A stretch of DNA of 64,000 nt from Sulfobacillus thermosulfidooxidans DSM 9293 (GCF_900176145.1 NZ_FWWY01000001.1:2006387-2070386), one strand, 5' to 3'. Positions 26,791 to 36,045 are shown, counted from the stretch's first letter. Numbers and translations are program-made. Notes: a model not told the origin generated them from the letters alone.

Positions 26791-28281
26791 ATGGCTGAGA
26801 CATTGGCGTCAGATTTGCAACGTCACCAAAGCCCAAATGAAGGACTCGCCAAAGATCTAACTTGGTTATCGGTCATCGGATTAGGCGTTTCCAGTGAAGT
26901 GGGGGCTGGGGTCTTTTATCTAACCGCCCAGGTTCAAGGCGTGGTACCCGGGATTGGGCCTCATGTTCCTCTCGTGTTGATAGTGGATGCCATATTGGCT
27001 GCCGTGTTAGCGGTTACCTATTGGTTTTTTTCTCATTCTATTGCGGGAGCTGGCGGTGAGTATCTTTTTGTTTCGCGCAGTCTGGGTCCTCAAGTCGGAT
27101 TTGTGATTCATGTGGTGTCGTGGTTTGGAGCCACGGCGAGCATTGGATTTTTGGCGTATACGGCCCCATCATTTATTGCTCAGGCCTTGATGTTGGTGCA
27201 AAAAGGGGCTGGGCTGTGGATGAGTTCCACAATTGGGACGCTGGTGACGGGGCTCTTTTTGATTTGGCTTGCTTGGGGAATTCATGTGCGCGGAATCAAA
27301 CATGTGGGAACCCTCGTGAAAATTGCCATGGTGGTTATTTTCCTGGCTGCATTGAGCGTGATTATTATCGGTTTTACTCATAATGGTACGGAATTAGCGC
27401 AAAAGCTGGCAACCCACGATCAATTATCTGCGTCCTATCTAAGTGCCCATGCTACTGCTCATCCTTCGTGGCTGGCCTTTTTTGAAGCGTTGCCTGTCCT
27501 ATATTTTGCTTATGCGGGGCTAAGAAGCGCAACCTATGCGGGAGGCGAAACACCTAATGCCAAAATGGTGGTCGGGCGGAGCATTCTGATTGTCTTGGCC
27601 TTGGTTGCGGTCTTGTATGTCAGCTTTGCTCTGGCGTTGTATCACATGGCACCGTGGCCAGTTGTTGCGGGGCTAATATCAACTGGGCACAAATCCTTGG
27701 CGAATGCGACCGCGTTAGCCGGATTATTTTTACCCAACTGGCTTGCTGTCACATTAAGTTTTGGTGTGGCCTTTATTGTTTTTAAGACCATGTTGCCCGG
27801 GATGATGGGACAATCCCGCATGTTGTTAGCCTTTGCCAAAGATGGCTGGGTTCCTAAGCCATTGGCTCAGTTATCGCCTAGGAAAACCCCAGTCACGGCT
27901 TTAACTGTAGGGGCTCTCTTGTCGAGTCTAATTTTGATTCAGACAGCGTTAACCGGGACAGCCTTTGGTCTGGCGTCGAGTGTTCTTGCCGGTGCCATTG
28001 TGCATGCTGCCTTAGGACTGGGGCTAATCTTTATGCCGACATTGGCACCGGCGTTGTTTGCCGCCAATAAAAGTTGGTTAGTCCATTATGCTGGGTTGCG
28101 AATTCTTTTGGGATCCTTGATGGTTCTTATCGGGGGCGGCTTAGGAATTTTAGTGGTGATTCCGGAAATCAAAAATCCTTGGTACTTTAACCCGTTATTC
28201 CAAGTTCTTCTTTTTGCTGGCATTGGGGTCGTTCTTTTCCGTCATTACGCGAAGCGGGAGGTGCCTTCTACTTCGTCATAA
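26791..28281 (+). CDS. APC-superfamily amino acid permease
   Basis: A 496-residue transporter with about 12 membrane helices. The first helix carries the substrate-site glycine pattern GLGVSSEVGAGVF, typical of APC amino acid/polyamine permeases. GGGAG lies 8 nt before ATG 26791. Upstream in-frame starts at 26752 (GTG) and 26785 are less well placed. It is monocistronic, with an operator-like palindrome upstream and a strong terminator downstream. The substrate is unknown. Confidence 0.87.
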   Translation: MAETLASDLQRHQSPNEGLAKDLTWLSVIGLGVSSEVGAGVFYLTAQVQGVVPGIGPHVPLVLIVDAILAAVLAVTYWFFSHSIAGAGGEYLFVSRSLGPQVGFVIHVVSWFGATASIGFLAYTAPSFIAQALMLVQKGAGLWMSSTIGTLVTGLFLIWLAWGIHVRGIKHVGTLVKIAMVVIFLAALSVIIIGFTHNGTELAQKLATHDQLSASYLSAHATAHPSWLAFFEALPVLYFAYAGLRSATYAGGETPNAKMVVGRSILIVLALVAVLYVSFALALYHMAPWPVVAGLISTGHKSLANATALAGLFLPNWLAVTLSFGVAFIVFKTMLPGMMGQSRMLLAFAKDGWVPKPLAQLSPRKTPVTALTVGALLSSLILIQTALTGTAFGLASSVLAGAIVHAALGLGLIFMPTLAPALFAANKSWLVHYAGLRILLGSLMVLIGGGLGILVVIPEIKNPWYFNPLFQVLLFAGIGVVLFRHYAKREVPSTSS

Positions 28282-28614
28282 CCAGATGCCAAACAAAACA
28301 ATATGTGGTAAGAAAAAAGATAGGGTATCTTTCCTATCTTTTTTCTTTCTTTTTGCTTGTTTTTTCTCATCTCGTTTGTGTGACTATCGAGGTATGTCAT
28401 TTTATACGTTTACCGTCATGGCAAGCCGGATGAAAAACGGGCTGATACCTGGATACCAAGGCCCATCCACACCATTCTTTTATAGGGCCTGTTTTCAAAA
28501 GAGGTGGCGTAGGGGTAACGCTGTGTTCGAGATTATTCAATTCGAGGGAGGTTTGAGGCTACGGGTAACGATTTAAACGACAATGACCTTAGGCTTGTCC
28601 GCTGGGACGAATCC
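28282..28614. other. intergenic region after the permease
   Basis: It contains the permease terminator and then about 270 nt with no supported gene. The last 96 nt are an open frame continuous with the GNAT gene but lacking a normal start codon. Confidence 0.5.
28313..28344 (+). terminator. intrinsic terminator after the APC permease
   Basis: AAAAAAGATAGG (28313-28324) and CCTATCTTTTTT (28333-28344) form a 12-bp stem with an 8-nt loop and a U tract. The A run makes it symmetric, so it could act on both strands. Confidence 0.88.
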
Positions 28615-29073
28615 ATGGGCGTGCAATTTGCCGAGCCGTGGTATCAAGACCCGGATGTTCTCTATTTTTCTGAAGGGCCAGGGTGTCAACCCTTTAACAC
28701 GGAACGACTTTGGAAAATGTATCGGTATCTTCACCATCACGGTCAGTTATACATTATCGAAACTTTTCACCACAATGATTGGCGGCCCATTGGGGATGTG
28801 ACGTTGGCCCAAGATATGATGCCGATAGTAATTGGTGACAAGAACTTTCGGGGACAGGGCCTTGGTTTTCGCGTGATATCCTTATTAATCCGTTATGCAC
28901 AAGAACACTTAAAATGGTCGTCTTTAGTGGCACATAAAATCTATGTCTATAACGCAGCGAGTCTACGTGTATTTACCAAAGCGGGATTTTGCATCACCCA
29001 TCATGCAAAAGATGACCGAGGATTAGAGTATGTGCGCATGGAACTACCGTTGCAGGCAGAAAAAGACAGATAA
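28615..29073 (+). CDS. GNAT-family N-acetyltransferase, start uncertain
   Basis: A protein of at least 152 residues with the acetyl-CoA loop FRGQGLGFRVISLLI (about 75-90) and the C-terminal NAASLRVFTKAGF motif. It transfers acetyl groups to an amine of unknown identity. The ATG at 28615 has no ribosome site. The same frame stays open for 32 codons upstream and encodes LRLVRWDES, which resembles the normal GNAT beginning, but contains no ATG, GTG or TTG. A rare start codon or a small upstream frameshift is possible. GAGGGAGG near 28546 lies before a TTG in another frame. Confidence 0.72.
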   Translation: MGVQFAEPWYQDPDVLYFSEGPGCQPFNTERLWKMYRYLHHHGQLYIIETFHHNDWRPIGDVTLAQDMMPIVIGDKNFRGQGLGFRVISLLIRYAQEHLKWSSLVAHKIYVYNAASLRVFTKAGFCITHHAKDDRGLEYVRMELPLQAEKDR

Positions 29074-29084
29074 GGAGAAGAGAC

Positions 29085-30032
29085 ATGTTGACAGGGGTTT
29101 TACGCTGGTGGTGGCAGCCGTCTTCATGGTTGTCAACGACAAAAGGGCGCATCCTTGAGAGACCATGGATTGGGGCTTTGGTTTATGAAGGTGGCCTGCT
29201 ATTGGTGGCCATGATCTGGGGGACGAGTTATTTAGCGACCAAAACGATTGTGGCCATCCTTCCCGTCTTTTGGTTTCTGGCCTTCAGGTTTTCTCTCACG
29301 GCATTGATTTTGTTGGTCTTATCCTATAAATCGTTACGGCACACTTCGTGGCAGCTGTGGCGTTCGGGTATGATATTGGGATTGTTTATTTCTGGAATCT
29401 ATGTTTTGGAAACAATCGGTATCTCGCAAACATCCGCCGTTGATGCTGGGCTTCTCATTGCGTTGAACGTGATTTTGACCCCGTTTGTTGATGCCATGAT
29501 TCGAACCCATCGCCTCCATTGGCGAGTGGTGGGGATTTTGGCCGTGGGTCTTCTGGGAACAGTATTAATAACAGGATCCCAAAGTCTGTCGCTCACCTTA
29601 GGATCTCTCTGGATTCTAGGAGCTTCAGGGTTAAGAGCGGTACAGGTGTCTTTCAGCAAAAAGTTGGTCGGGGGACATGACTGGGATCCCAAGATTTTGA
29701 GTTTTATCGAGTTTTCGGTGGTGGCTGTAGTCACCTTTTTGATTGCTAAACTCTACTATCCCTTATCATGGAGCCAACTTCTTCAAATACCGTCGTCGGT
29801 CGACGAATTGATTCTTTATTTAGTCTTGCTTGGAACCGTTTTTGCGTTTTTGATGCAATGGCAAGCTATTAAACGTAGCAGCCCAGCAAAAGTGGCTTTA
29901 TTGCTGGGAACAGAACCGTTATGGGCTTTATTGGTGGGAATAATTTGGGGACATGAGCACTTGTCTCTGGCTGGATATTTGGGAGCCGCGTTGTTAATTG
30001 GCGCGACCCTCTGGGGACGAAGAGAAGGTTAG
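29085..30032 (+). CDS. DMT-superfamily transporter, EamA family
   Basis: A 315-residue membrane protein with about ten helices in two EamA repeats. The repeat hallmark WGTSYLATK is near residue 45, and a C-terminal LGTEPLWALLVGIIWG is near 270. Members export or import metabolites and amino acids, and the cargo is not evident. AAGGAGAAGAGAC precedes the ATG, 12 nt after the GNAT stop, so the two are likely co-transcribed. Confidence 0.87.
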   Translation: MLTGVLRWWWQPSSWLSTTKGRILERPWIGALVYEGGLLLVAMIWGTSYLATKTIVAILPVFWFLAFRFSLTALILLVLSYKSLRHTSWQLWRSGMILGLFISGIYVLETIGISQTSAVDAGLLIALNVILTPFVDAMIRTHRLHWRVVGILAVGLLGTVLITGSQSLSLTLGSLWILGASGLRAVQVSFSKKLVGGHDWDPKILSFIEFSVVAVVTFLIAKLYYPLSWSQLLQIPSSVDELILYLVLLGTVFAFLMQWQAIKRSSPAKVALLLGTEPLWALLVGIIWGHEHLSLAGYLGAALLIGATLWGRREG

Positions 30033-30049
30033 GGGGATAATGCCGGGGA

Positions 30050-30079
30050 TTGTTGAGCACGGGAGATGTTGTATACAAT
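30050..30079 (+). promoter_or_regulatory. sigma-A type promoter candidate for speE
   Basis: TTGTTG at 30050-30055 and TACAAT at 30074-30079 are separated by 18 nt, 55 nt before the spermidine synthase start. Confidence 0.5.
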
Positions 30080-30133
30080 CGTAGCGGACCTGATGTATGG
30101 TCTATAACATGAAACAGACAGGAGGGGTTTAAC

Positions 30134-30991
30134 ATGTCTCTATGGTTTGTCGAATCGGCCTCGTCAGGTCACAAGTTGGAATGGAAGATTCGCCGCGAAG
30201 TCTATTCCACCCAGTCGGCCTTTCAACATATTCGGGTGGTTGAAACCGAACAATTTGGGATGGCTTTGATTCTTGACGGGATTATGCAAACAACCATGGG
30301 AGATGAATTTATCTATCATGAAATGTTAGCGTTTGTGCCCTTGTTATCGCATCCCGCTCCCAAACGGGTTCTGATTATCGGAGGTGGCGACGGCGGGCTA
30401 TCCCGGGAGGTCCTGAAGGTGCCCGGTGTCGAACATGTTGTTATGGTCGAAATCGATCCCATCGTCGTGGACGTGGCTAAGCGGTATTTTCCCCATCACA
30501 CGGAATCGTTGAATGATCCGAGACTTCACATTGTGTTTGAAGATGGCGCCGCATTTTTGAAGTCTCAAGCCCACACACCTGAGAAATTCGATGTGATTCT
30601 CGTTGATTCGACCGATCCCGAAGGAGATGGGCCCGGCCAGTTTCTTTATACCTCTGCCTTCCATGCCGATGTCAAGAATGCATTGAATCCTGGCGGTATT
30701 TATGTGCAACATACCGGTGCCCCATTTTATAACCCGGAAGTGCTAGGTATGGTCACCGAAGATGTGGGCAAAAAATTTCCCCTTTGCCAAACGTATTGGG
30801 CGACCGTTCCAACCTATCCCGGAGGCATTTTTACTTTCACCGCGGGATCTTTAGGTCCCGACTTATCACAACCCATTCGCGCATTACCCTGTGAAACCCA
30901 GTGGTATACGCCAGATATTCACCGCCTTGCTTTTGCGTTGCCGCCCTACCTGCAAAACTTGATTCGAACCGAAATCAAAGCAACACGTTAA
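30134..30991 (+). CDS. speE: spermidine (polyamine aminopropyl) synthase
   Basis: A 285-residue enzyme moving an aminopropyl group from decarboxylated S-adenosylmethionine to putrescine or a related amine. Motifs are DEFIYHEMLAFVPL, the nucleotide loop VLIIGGGDGGLSREVLK (about 78-94), VEIDPIVVDVAKRYFP and DVILVDSTDPEGDGPG with the catalytic Asp. GGAGGGG precedes the ATG. It is monocistronic, with its own promoter candidate and terminator. No speD or speA lies nearby. Confidence 0.95.
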   Translation: MSLWFVESASSGHKLEWKIRREVYSTQSAFQHIRVVETEQFGMALILDGIMQTTMGDEFIYHEMLAFVPLLSHPAPKRVLIIGGGDGGLSREVLKVPGVEHVVMVEIDPIVVDVAKRYFPHHTESLNDPRLHIVFEDGAAFLKSQAHTPEKFDVILVDSTDPEGDGPGQFLYTSAFHADVKNALNPGGIYVQHTGAPFYNPEVLGMVTEDVGKKFPLCQTYWATVPTYPGGIFTFTAGSLGPDLSQPIRALPCETQWYTPDIHRLAFALPPYLQNLIRTEIKATR

Positions 30992-30993
30992 AG

Positions 30994-31026
30994 ATTGGGG
31001 GATATTCTCCCCCAATTTGTTTTTTG
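30994..31026 (+). terminator. intrinsic terminator of speE
   Basis: ATTGGGGGA (30994-31002) and TCCCCCAAT (31008-31016) enclose a 5-nt loop and are followed by TTGTTTTTTG. Confidence 0.9.
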
Positions 31027-31042
31027 TTGTCTGCATCCCGCG

Positions 31043-31426
31043 CTATTGATGAACCGGCAACTTTTTCCATGGGCCGACGTCGCCTTGCCGGTAAAAAATC
31101 GACCCCAGAAAATTGGGGTGTGTGGCCTCAATACTTAAACCTAGAAACGTATTGGACGAAAAATGCCGGGTGTATGCGCCGGATTTTAGCGTGGTGGGTA
31201 CCGTAATCATCCACACACTAAGGAGTTGGTGCTGTGGACCTTCCCCTGAGCCAATAAAGGTGACGTGAGATCCTCCGACGTGTTGTTGCACCCAGGACGT
31301 AGCGGCAGGAAAGCTGGCGGGGCTGACATCCACGTTGGCGGCAGAAATACTTCCACACGCCGTTAAAACGGTCGATAAAATCACGGGAACAATTGCGATG
31401 GGGCGTAATGCCAAAATCCGAGTCAT
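31043..31426 (-). CDS. small predicted lipoprotein, unknown function
   Basis: A 127-residue protein with an N-terminal hydrophobic signal and lipobox VLTAC, giving a lipidated Cys near position 24. The mature part has no recognised domain. GGGAGGAA stands just before ATG 31426, which decides this start over an in-frame ATG 20 codons earlier. It faces speE convergently. Confidence 0.7.
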   Translation of the reverse strand: MTRILALRPIAIVPVILSTVLTACGSISAANVDVSPASFPAATSWVQQHVGGSHVTFIGSGEGPQHQLLSVWMITVPTTLKSGAYTRHFSSNTFLGLSIEATHPNFLGSIFYRQGDVGPWKKLPVHQ

Positions 31427-31615
31427 GGAAATTCCTCCCGTGCTCACGGTGATCCTGATGATAGCTAGTGACGTTGACGTGGCCATTTATTAAATTTTCA
31501 TTGGCTATTGTACCACTAAGCGCGCTTGTATTAGCGCATGTCTTTGGCAATCTACGGTAAGATGAATGTACGGGTAAAAGGCCGCAATGGCAAAATGGAA
31601 AGGACGTGTACGGGG

Positions 31616-32431
31616 ATGGCAAAAAATGAGAGGAATTATGAGAAGAATGGGCAAGCGTCCTATTCCGGTATCGCCGACACCAAACACTATAAAGAGGCAA
31701 TCCGACATCTTCAAATTGAACTCGTTAAAGTCCAACGTCACGTTGTGGAGACGGGATCAAAAATCCTCATCGTATTTGAAGGCCGCGATACCGCTGGGAA
31801 AGATGGCACCATCAGGCGATTTGTGAAATATCTTAATCCCCGCGAAACCCGGGTCGTGGCCTTAGCCAAGCCCTCTGTACAGGAACTCAGCCAGTGGTAT
31901 TTTCAGCGTTATGTAAAGCACTTGCCATCGGCTGGGGAAATGGTTTTCTTCAACCGGAGTTGGTATAACCGCGCTGGCGTCGAAAAAGTGATGGGTTTTT
32001 GTTCTGACGACGAATATGAAGAGTTTATGACCACGGTTCCCTATTTTGAACAAATGCTACGCCATGCAGGAATTCACCTGTTTAAGTATTATTTGGATAT
32101 TGATCGTCACGAACAAGAAACGAGGTTGGAGGCGCGGCGGGATAACCCGTTAAAACAGTGGAAGATGAGTGCGATGGATGGGGTGGCTTTAGCCCATTGG
32201 GATGATTACTCATTGGCCCGCAATCAAATGTTTCTTCGCACCTCGAGCCCTGAAAGCCCGTGGATTATCGTCAAGGCTGATAACAAAAAGTTAGCGCGGA
32301 TGAATCTTATCCAACATTTTCTTATGCAACTGGAGTATCCCGGTAAAAAGCATGAGATCCTTCATCCGGATCCGGACATTGTCTTTCCCTTTTTGGAAGA
32401 TGATTTGCATAATGGGCGCATAGCTCCCTAA
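31616..32431 (+). CDS. ppk2: polyphosphate kinase 2 family protein
   Basis: A class I PPK2, about 271 residues from this start, using polyphosphate to phosphorylate nucleotides or the reverse. Walker A is FEGRDTAGKDGTI, the second motif is FFNRSWYNRAGVEKVMGFC, and the lid region contains KQWKMSAMDG. The start is uncertain: several in-frame ATGs exist (31538, 31562, 31595, 31616) and none has a strong ribosome site. 31616 fits the usual length before the conserved YKEAIRHLQIELVK helix. Confidence 0.88.
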   Translation: MAKNERNYEKNGQASYSGIADTKHYKEAIRHLQIELVKVQRHVVETGSKILIVFEGRDTAGKDGTIRRFVKYLNPRETRVVALAKPSVQELSQWYFQRYVKHLPSAGEMVFFNRSWYNRAGVEKVMGFCSDDEYEEFMTTVPYFEQMLRHAGIHLFKYYLDIDRHEQETRLEARRDNPLKQWKMSAMDGVALAHWDDYSLARNQMFLRTSSPESPWIIVKADNKKLARMNLIQHFLMQLEYPGKKHEILHPDPDIVFPFLEDDLHNGRIAP

Positions 32432-32436
32432 GAGAT

Positions 32437-32691
32437 TTAGACTTCGACCGGACGCTTTTGATCATAATATGGGAGTAGACTTTTAATAATGTTCAGTTGC
32501 TGCTGAACTTGCTCAAAATCTTCTTCCGTCTTGGCCAGGGAGACAAGACCATGAAATAATCCAGTATGAAAGGCGATTAATTGGCGCTGGTAGACGCCTT
32601 GCGGCAAGGAATCATTCAGGTGAATCGGACGGATTTCCGCATATTGAGCAATCAGGTGTTGTCTCATTTTCTCGATTTGTTCGGGAGACAT
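32437..32691 (-). CDS. 84-residue helical protein, unknown function
   Basis: A small, mostly helical soluble protein beginning MSPEQIEKMRQHL. TTAGGAGGAA stands 5 nt before the ATG, strong support for translation. No signal, membrane segment or metal motif is seen. It converges on ppk2, with 5 nt between stops. Confidence 0.7.
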   Translation of the reverse strand: MSPEQIEKMRQHLIAQYAEIRPIHLNDSLPQGVYQRQLIAFHTGLFHGLVSLAKTEEDFEQVQQQLNIIKSLLPYYDQKRPVEV

Positions 32692-32804
32692 ACTATTCCT
32701 CCTAAAAAATTATGACCTTGTGATAATATTATATCCCAATAGTCGAAGAATAGAACCCCAATTGCATATAAAGCCTGCGCATTCCCTTTCCTAGGTCAGG
32801 CCAG

Positions 32805-32850
32805 AAAAGGTCAAGCGGGCGGCGGCCGTTTGCCCGCCTTGCGGGGGTTT
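32805..32850. repeat. GC-rich stem-loop, probable right-end hairpin of an IS605-type remnant
   Basis: AAGCGGGC pairs with GCCCGCCTT around a GC-rich loop just beyond the TnpB fragment. IS200/IS605 elements have hairpins near their ends, so this may be the old right end. It could also serve as a terminator, since GGGGGTTTTCTTT follows. Confidence 0.45.
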
Positions 32851-32860
32851 TCTTTCTCCC

Positions 32861-32974
32861 TTAAGGCTTGACATAGCGTTTTACCGTTTCCAAAGACGGA
32901 TGGCCGATACTTCCGGCATGGTACGCCCGTGCGGCAATCTGGGCAAGGGCATTAAAATCCGCGCCGTGGATCAT
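32861..32974 (-). pseudogene. C-terminal fragment of IS605 OrfB/TnpB
   Basis: A 37-codon frame ending at 32861 reads GADFNALAQIAARAYH and then KRYVKP-stop. This resembles the segment after the zinc ribbon in TnpB proteins (the H-x-DxNAAxNIA region with the RuvC-III Asp). The rest of TnpB is gone. The fragment overlaps, in another frame, the last codons of the neighbouring zinc-ribbon gene. Confidence 0.55.
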
Positions 32975-33242
32975 TAATCATCTCAATGCGGCCGCAATCC
33001 GGGCAGACAAAGACATGGACAATAATATTTTTTTCTGTTAACTGATCGAAGAACGCTTCATCACGTGCGCCCAACAACACATCAGCGGCTACACCCCATC
33101 CCCGGTTCAAACCGCCCGTGCGCAGTGCATGGGGACCCCGGTATTCCATGGCAATTTGACAACTTTGGCACATATGATCCGGCAAGTTTTGTGCAGAAGA
33201 TGTGCCTTCCATGGCATTTCGCAGCGATTTAAAGAATCCCAT
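32952..33242 (-). CDS. small double-CxxC zinc-ribbon-like protein
   Basis: A 96-residue protein with CQSC near residue 28 and CPDC near 82, likely binding one zinc. AAAGGAGGTAGAC stands before ATG 33242, making an upstream in-frame ATG at 33281 unlikely. The 3' end runs into a TnpB fragment in a different frame, so the last residues may have been altered by an old insertion or deletion. The function is unknown. Confidence 0.72.
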   Translation of the reverse strand: MGFFKSLRNAMEGTSSAQNLPDHMCQSCQIAMEYRGPHALRTGGLNRGWGVAADVLLGARDEAFFDQLTEKNIIVHVFVCPDCGRIEMINDPRRGF

Positions 33243-33417
33243 CACGTCTACCTCCTTTTCGATTGTGAAAAATTTTAGCATAGGCAGGACACAAACGTGG
33301 GGTTAAGACATTTTTGTTGGCCATTTTGGCACGTTATTCTTTTTCTTGCGACGAGGTTTTGTATGATGAAGACAATTTTATCAGCAAAATAGAAAGGACG
33401 AAGAGACGGCTTGGCTT

Positions 33418-34110
33418 ATGAAACCAGATTGGTTAAGGGATTATGCTCTGGCGAAGATCAGTTATAAACCCCAACGAACCCTTTGCCGGTCCATAAAGGG
33501 GGAGTTAGTTGTTGACGAATGGAATGATGAGGGGCGTCATCGATGGATCGTGCCAGGTCGAAATCCGAATGTGATGAAATCATTAGTTGAGATATTGCCT
33601 GAGCACGGTGTTGTAATGGCAAGAGCTTCAGTGCTTAACCCTTATATGAAGAACAAAGGCATCAGCACCGTACGAAAATTTTATGTTATGGCAAAAGACA
33701 AGGCACCAGCGAATTGGCCCTCTTGCGTCACTATTGTTCAGGATGAGGATTATGCCGCCATTAAGGATTTCTATGATGCCTCGCCTTTTCCAAGAGAGCC
33801 AGACGTTCTCCGGCACCAGATTGCGCGTGGGCTTGTGGTTGCCATCAAGCAAGATGGTATGTTTGTGGCCGCTGGACTCGTTGACGGGGACAAAGGAAAT
33901 ACGGGTGTCATTGCGGGGATCTTTACCCTTGAATCATACCGTAGACGGGGATATGCGCTCAAAATAACGGAGGCATTAACGTTCTTGATTAGGCAAAGAA
34001 ATAAACGGCCCATTTTGTTTTGGCAAAACCCGGTGGCCGGGCGGGTTTACCAACGAGCGGGATTCTCTTTTCTGCAAGAGGATGTAGCACTGTGGCAAAT
34101 TTATTGGTGA
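33418..34110 (+). CDS. GNAT/FR47-like acetyltransferase
   Basis: A 230-residue protein. The C-terminal half has an acetyl-CoA-binding segment TLESYRRRGYALKITEALT (about 170-190) followed by NPVAGRVYQRAGF. The N-terminal half resembles the DUF/GNAT_acetyltran_2 arrangement but is not clearly assignable. The substrate is unknown. The ribosome site is weak (AAAGGACGAAGAGACGG, long spacing). A GH76 gene follows by 43 nt on the same strand. Confidence 0.75.
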   Translation: MKPDWLRDYALAKISYKPQRTLCRSIKGELVVDEWNDEGRHRWIVPGRNPNVMKSLVEILPEHGVVMARASVLNPYMKNKGISTVRKFYVMAKDKAPANWPSCVTIVQDEDYAAIKDFYDASPFPREPDVLRHQIARGLVVAIKQDGMFVAAGLVDGDKGNTGVIAGIFTLESYRRRGYALKITEALTFLIRQRNKRPILFWQNPVAGRVYQRAGFSFLQEDVALWQIYW

Positions 34111-34153
34111 TCCGGTTAATTCTTCAACCCATAAAGGAGTTAGAAGGTAGACC

Positions 34154-35215
34154 ATGATGTCTAAACCGTGGGATGAGGCACACAATGTGGGACAAGCCTG
34201 GCACCGTTGTTTTCACACTTTTTTTAATCACCGATCTGAAGACTTTTTCGAAGTTTTTCCGCCAGGACGCAAAAAGGCCCGCACGGCTTTTAACTGGAGT
34301 TTTGGCGCTTTATTCAGTGCGTATGCAGCGTGTTTAGGCATTCCCGCCTTAAAACCGGAATTGCTTCAAGACTTGCCAGCATTGAAAAACGCTCTTTATA
34401 GATACAAGACGAATCGGCATCAGGGGTTTTTGAGCACAACAGGCAAAGGACAAGGGCAGGGCGATATCTATTATGATGACAATGCCTGGCTTGCACTGGC
34501 GGCTCTTGAGATTTTTCGTCATACCGAGGAAGAATTCTGGCTCGATATGGCCTATCACATCTACCAGTTTATTATGCAAAATGGATTTGAGCCCAAAACA
34601 GGTGGGGTCTTTTGGCGAGAATCTCCAAGAAGTTCTTTGCATGTTTGTTCAACGGGACCAACCCTGTTATTGGGTGTGCAACTCAAACAATTCGGCTGCT
34701 CTATTGCGGAGGCAGATTTGACGAAAATGCTGGCATGGTGTTGGCACATGCGCAATGATCAAGGCTTATTCCAAGACCATGAAGAATTTCAAACAGGACG
34801 TATCGATAAAGCGATTTATACCTATAATACGGGAACTCCGCTGCATGCCCTCGCCACAATAACTGAGATTATGCCTAAGCCTTTGTACCAGGATATGGTC
34901 TTTGATATCGTAAAGAGCTTGCCCTATTTGCTCCACGACAAGACTTTGCCGCCGACCCCCTGGTTTAATGTGGTGTTGCTGCGCGCGCTAGTTTATGTCC
35001 ACACACAGCATTTAGGAGATGTTAGCCAAGTTATAGATGCCTATCGCCACGCGATGATCGATGCATGGGAGCGTTTTGAAAACACCTCCGAGCCTCTTGT
35101 TCTGCCTTCTTCTGAAAATTCTTCGGGGATCCTCCTGCGAGATGCCGCAGCATCGGTAGAGACATTAGCTTGGTTATATCGCCTCGAACATGTGTCAGTC
35201 AAAGGATCAGGTTAA
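34154..35215 (+). CDS. glycoside hydrolase family 76-like protein
   Basis: A 353-residue (alpha/alpha)6-barrel protein. The paired Asp motif YYDDNAWLALA near residue 110 is the catalytic signature of GH76 (alpha-1,6-mannanase family), and YTYNTGTPLHAL near 220 matches the family's second conserved block. It has no signal peptide, so it probably acts inside the cell. AAAGGAGTTAGAAGG lies upstream. The real substrate is not determined. Confidence 0.8.
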   Translation: MMSKPWDEAHNVGQAWHRCFHTFFNHRSEDFFEVFPPGRKKARTAFNWSFGALFSAYAACLGIPALKPELLQDLPALKNALYRYKTNRHQGFLSTTGKGQGQGDIYYDDNAWLALAALEIFRHTEEEFWLDMAYHIYQFIMQNGFEPKTGGVFWRESPRSSLHVCSTGPTLLLGVQLKQFGCSIAEADLTKMLAWCWHMRNDQGLFQDHEEFQTGRIDKAIYTYNTGTPLHALATITEIMPKPLYQDMVFDIVKSLPYLLHDKTLPPTPWFNVVLLRALVYVHTQHLGDVSQVIDAYRHAMIDAWERFENTSEPLVLPSSENSSGILLRDAAASVETLAWLYRLEHVSVKGSG

Positions 35216-35352
35216 AGATTTTCCTTAAACGGGTTAAATGATGCTGTACACACAAAATGGCAGAATCGTGATAAACTCTTCAATATGTGTGAATATTAAC
35301 TCTTTTATAGCACAGAGTATGTGCTGATCGATGACTGACGGAGGGACGGACA

Positions 35353-36039
35353 GTGGATAAGATAGCCCAAGCCAAGAAAATGGCGGCTGAGCGAGCAGTA
35401 GATTTTGTGGAAGATGGAATGACTATTGGGTTAGGAACGGGGTCAACATCCTACTTTGCGATTCAACGTTTAGGAGAACGCGTGGCAGAAGGTCTTCGTA
35501 TTCGAGCCATTGGCACATCCAAACGGACCGAAGAATTGGCTCAAGCTGTTCATATCCCTCTCATCACTTTTTCTGACGTGAAAGAACTTGACCTGGCAAT
35601 TGACGGAGCCGATGAAGTGGCGCATGACTATTCCCTGACGAAAGGTGGAGGCGGGGCATTATTGCGAGAAAAATTGGTGGCTTCCGCTGCGCGCCGTTTT
35701 CTCGTGATTGTTGATCATACCAAGCGGGTTCATCATTTAGGAAAATTTTTGTTGCCCGTAGAAGTTGTACCATTTGCCTGGGAACTGACTCATTACCGGA
35801 TTGAACAGTTAGGCTGCCGAGCGACAAGGCGGCGGCAAGATAATGGGGAACCCTTTATTACGGACAATCACAATTACATCTTGGACTGTGATTTTGGGGA
35901 AATTGTTGATCCGCCTTTGTTGCATAACGCGTTAAAAGCATTACCAGGTGTTGTGGAAACCGGGTTATTTATTGACATGGCCTATGCCGTCATTGAAAGT
36001 GACGGCGAACATGTCACGGTGGAATATCCCAAGTCCTAA
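35353..36039 (+). CDS. rpiA: ribose-5-phosphate isomerase A
   Basis: A 228-residue enzyme interconverting ribose 5-phosphate and ribulose 5-phosphate. It has GLGTGSTSYFAIQRL near residue 25, the DLAIDGADEV motif with catalytic Asp near 80, and TKGGGGALLREKLVA near 97. GTG at 35353 follows GGAGGGACGGACA. With zwf elsewhere in the window it contributes to the pentose phosphate pathway. Confidence 0.95.
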   Translation: MDKIAQAKKMAAERAVDFVEDGMTIGLGTGSTSYFAIQRLGERVAEGLRIRAIGTSKRTEELAQAVHIPLITFSDVKELDLAIDGADEVAHDYSLTKGGGGALLREKLVASAARRFLVIVDHTKRVHHLGKFLLPVEVVPFAWELTHYRIEQLGCRATRRRQDNGEPFITDNHNYILDCDFGEIVDPPLLHNALKALPGVVETGLFIDMAYAVIESDGEHVTVEYPKS

Positions 36040-36045
36040 ACCCTT

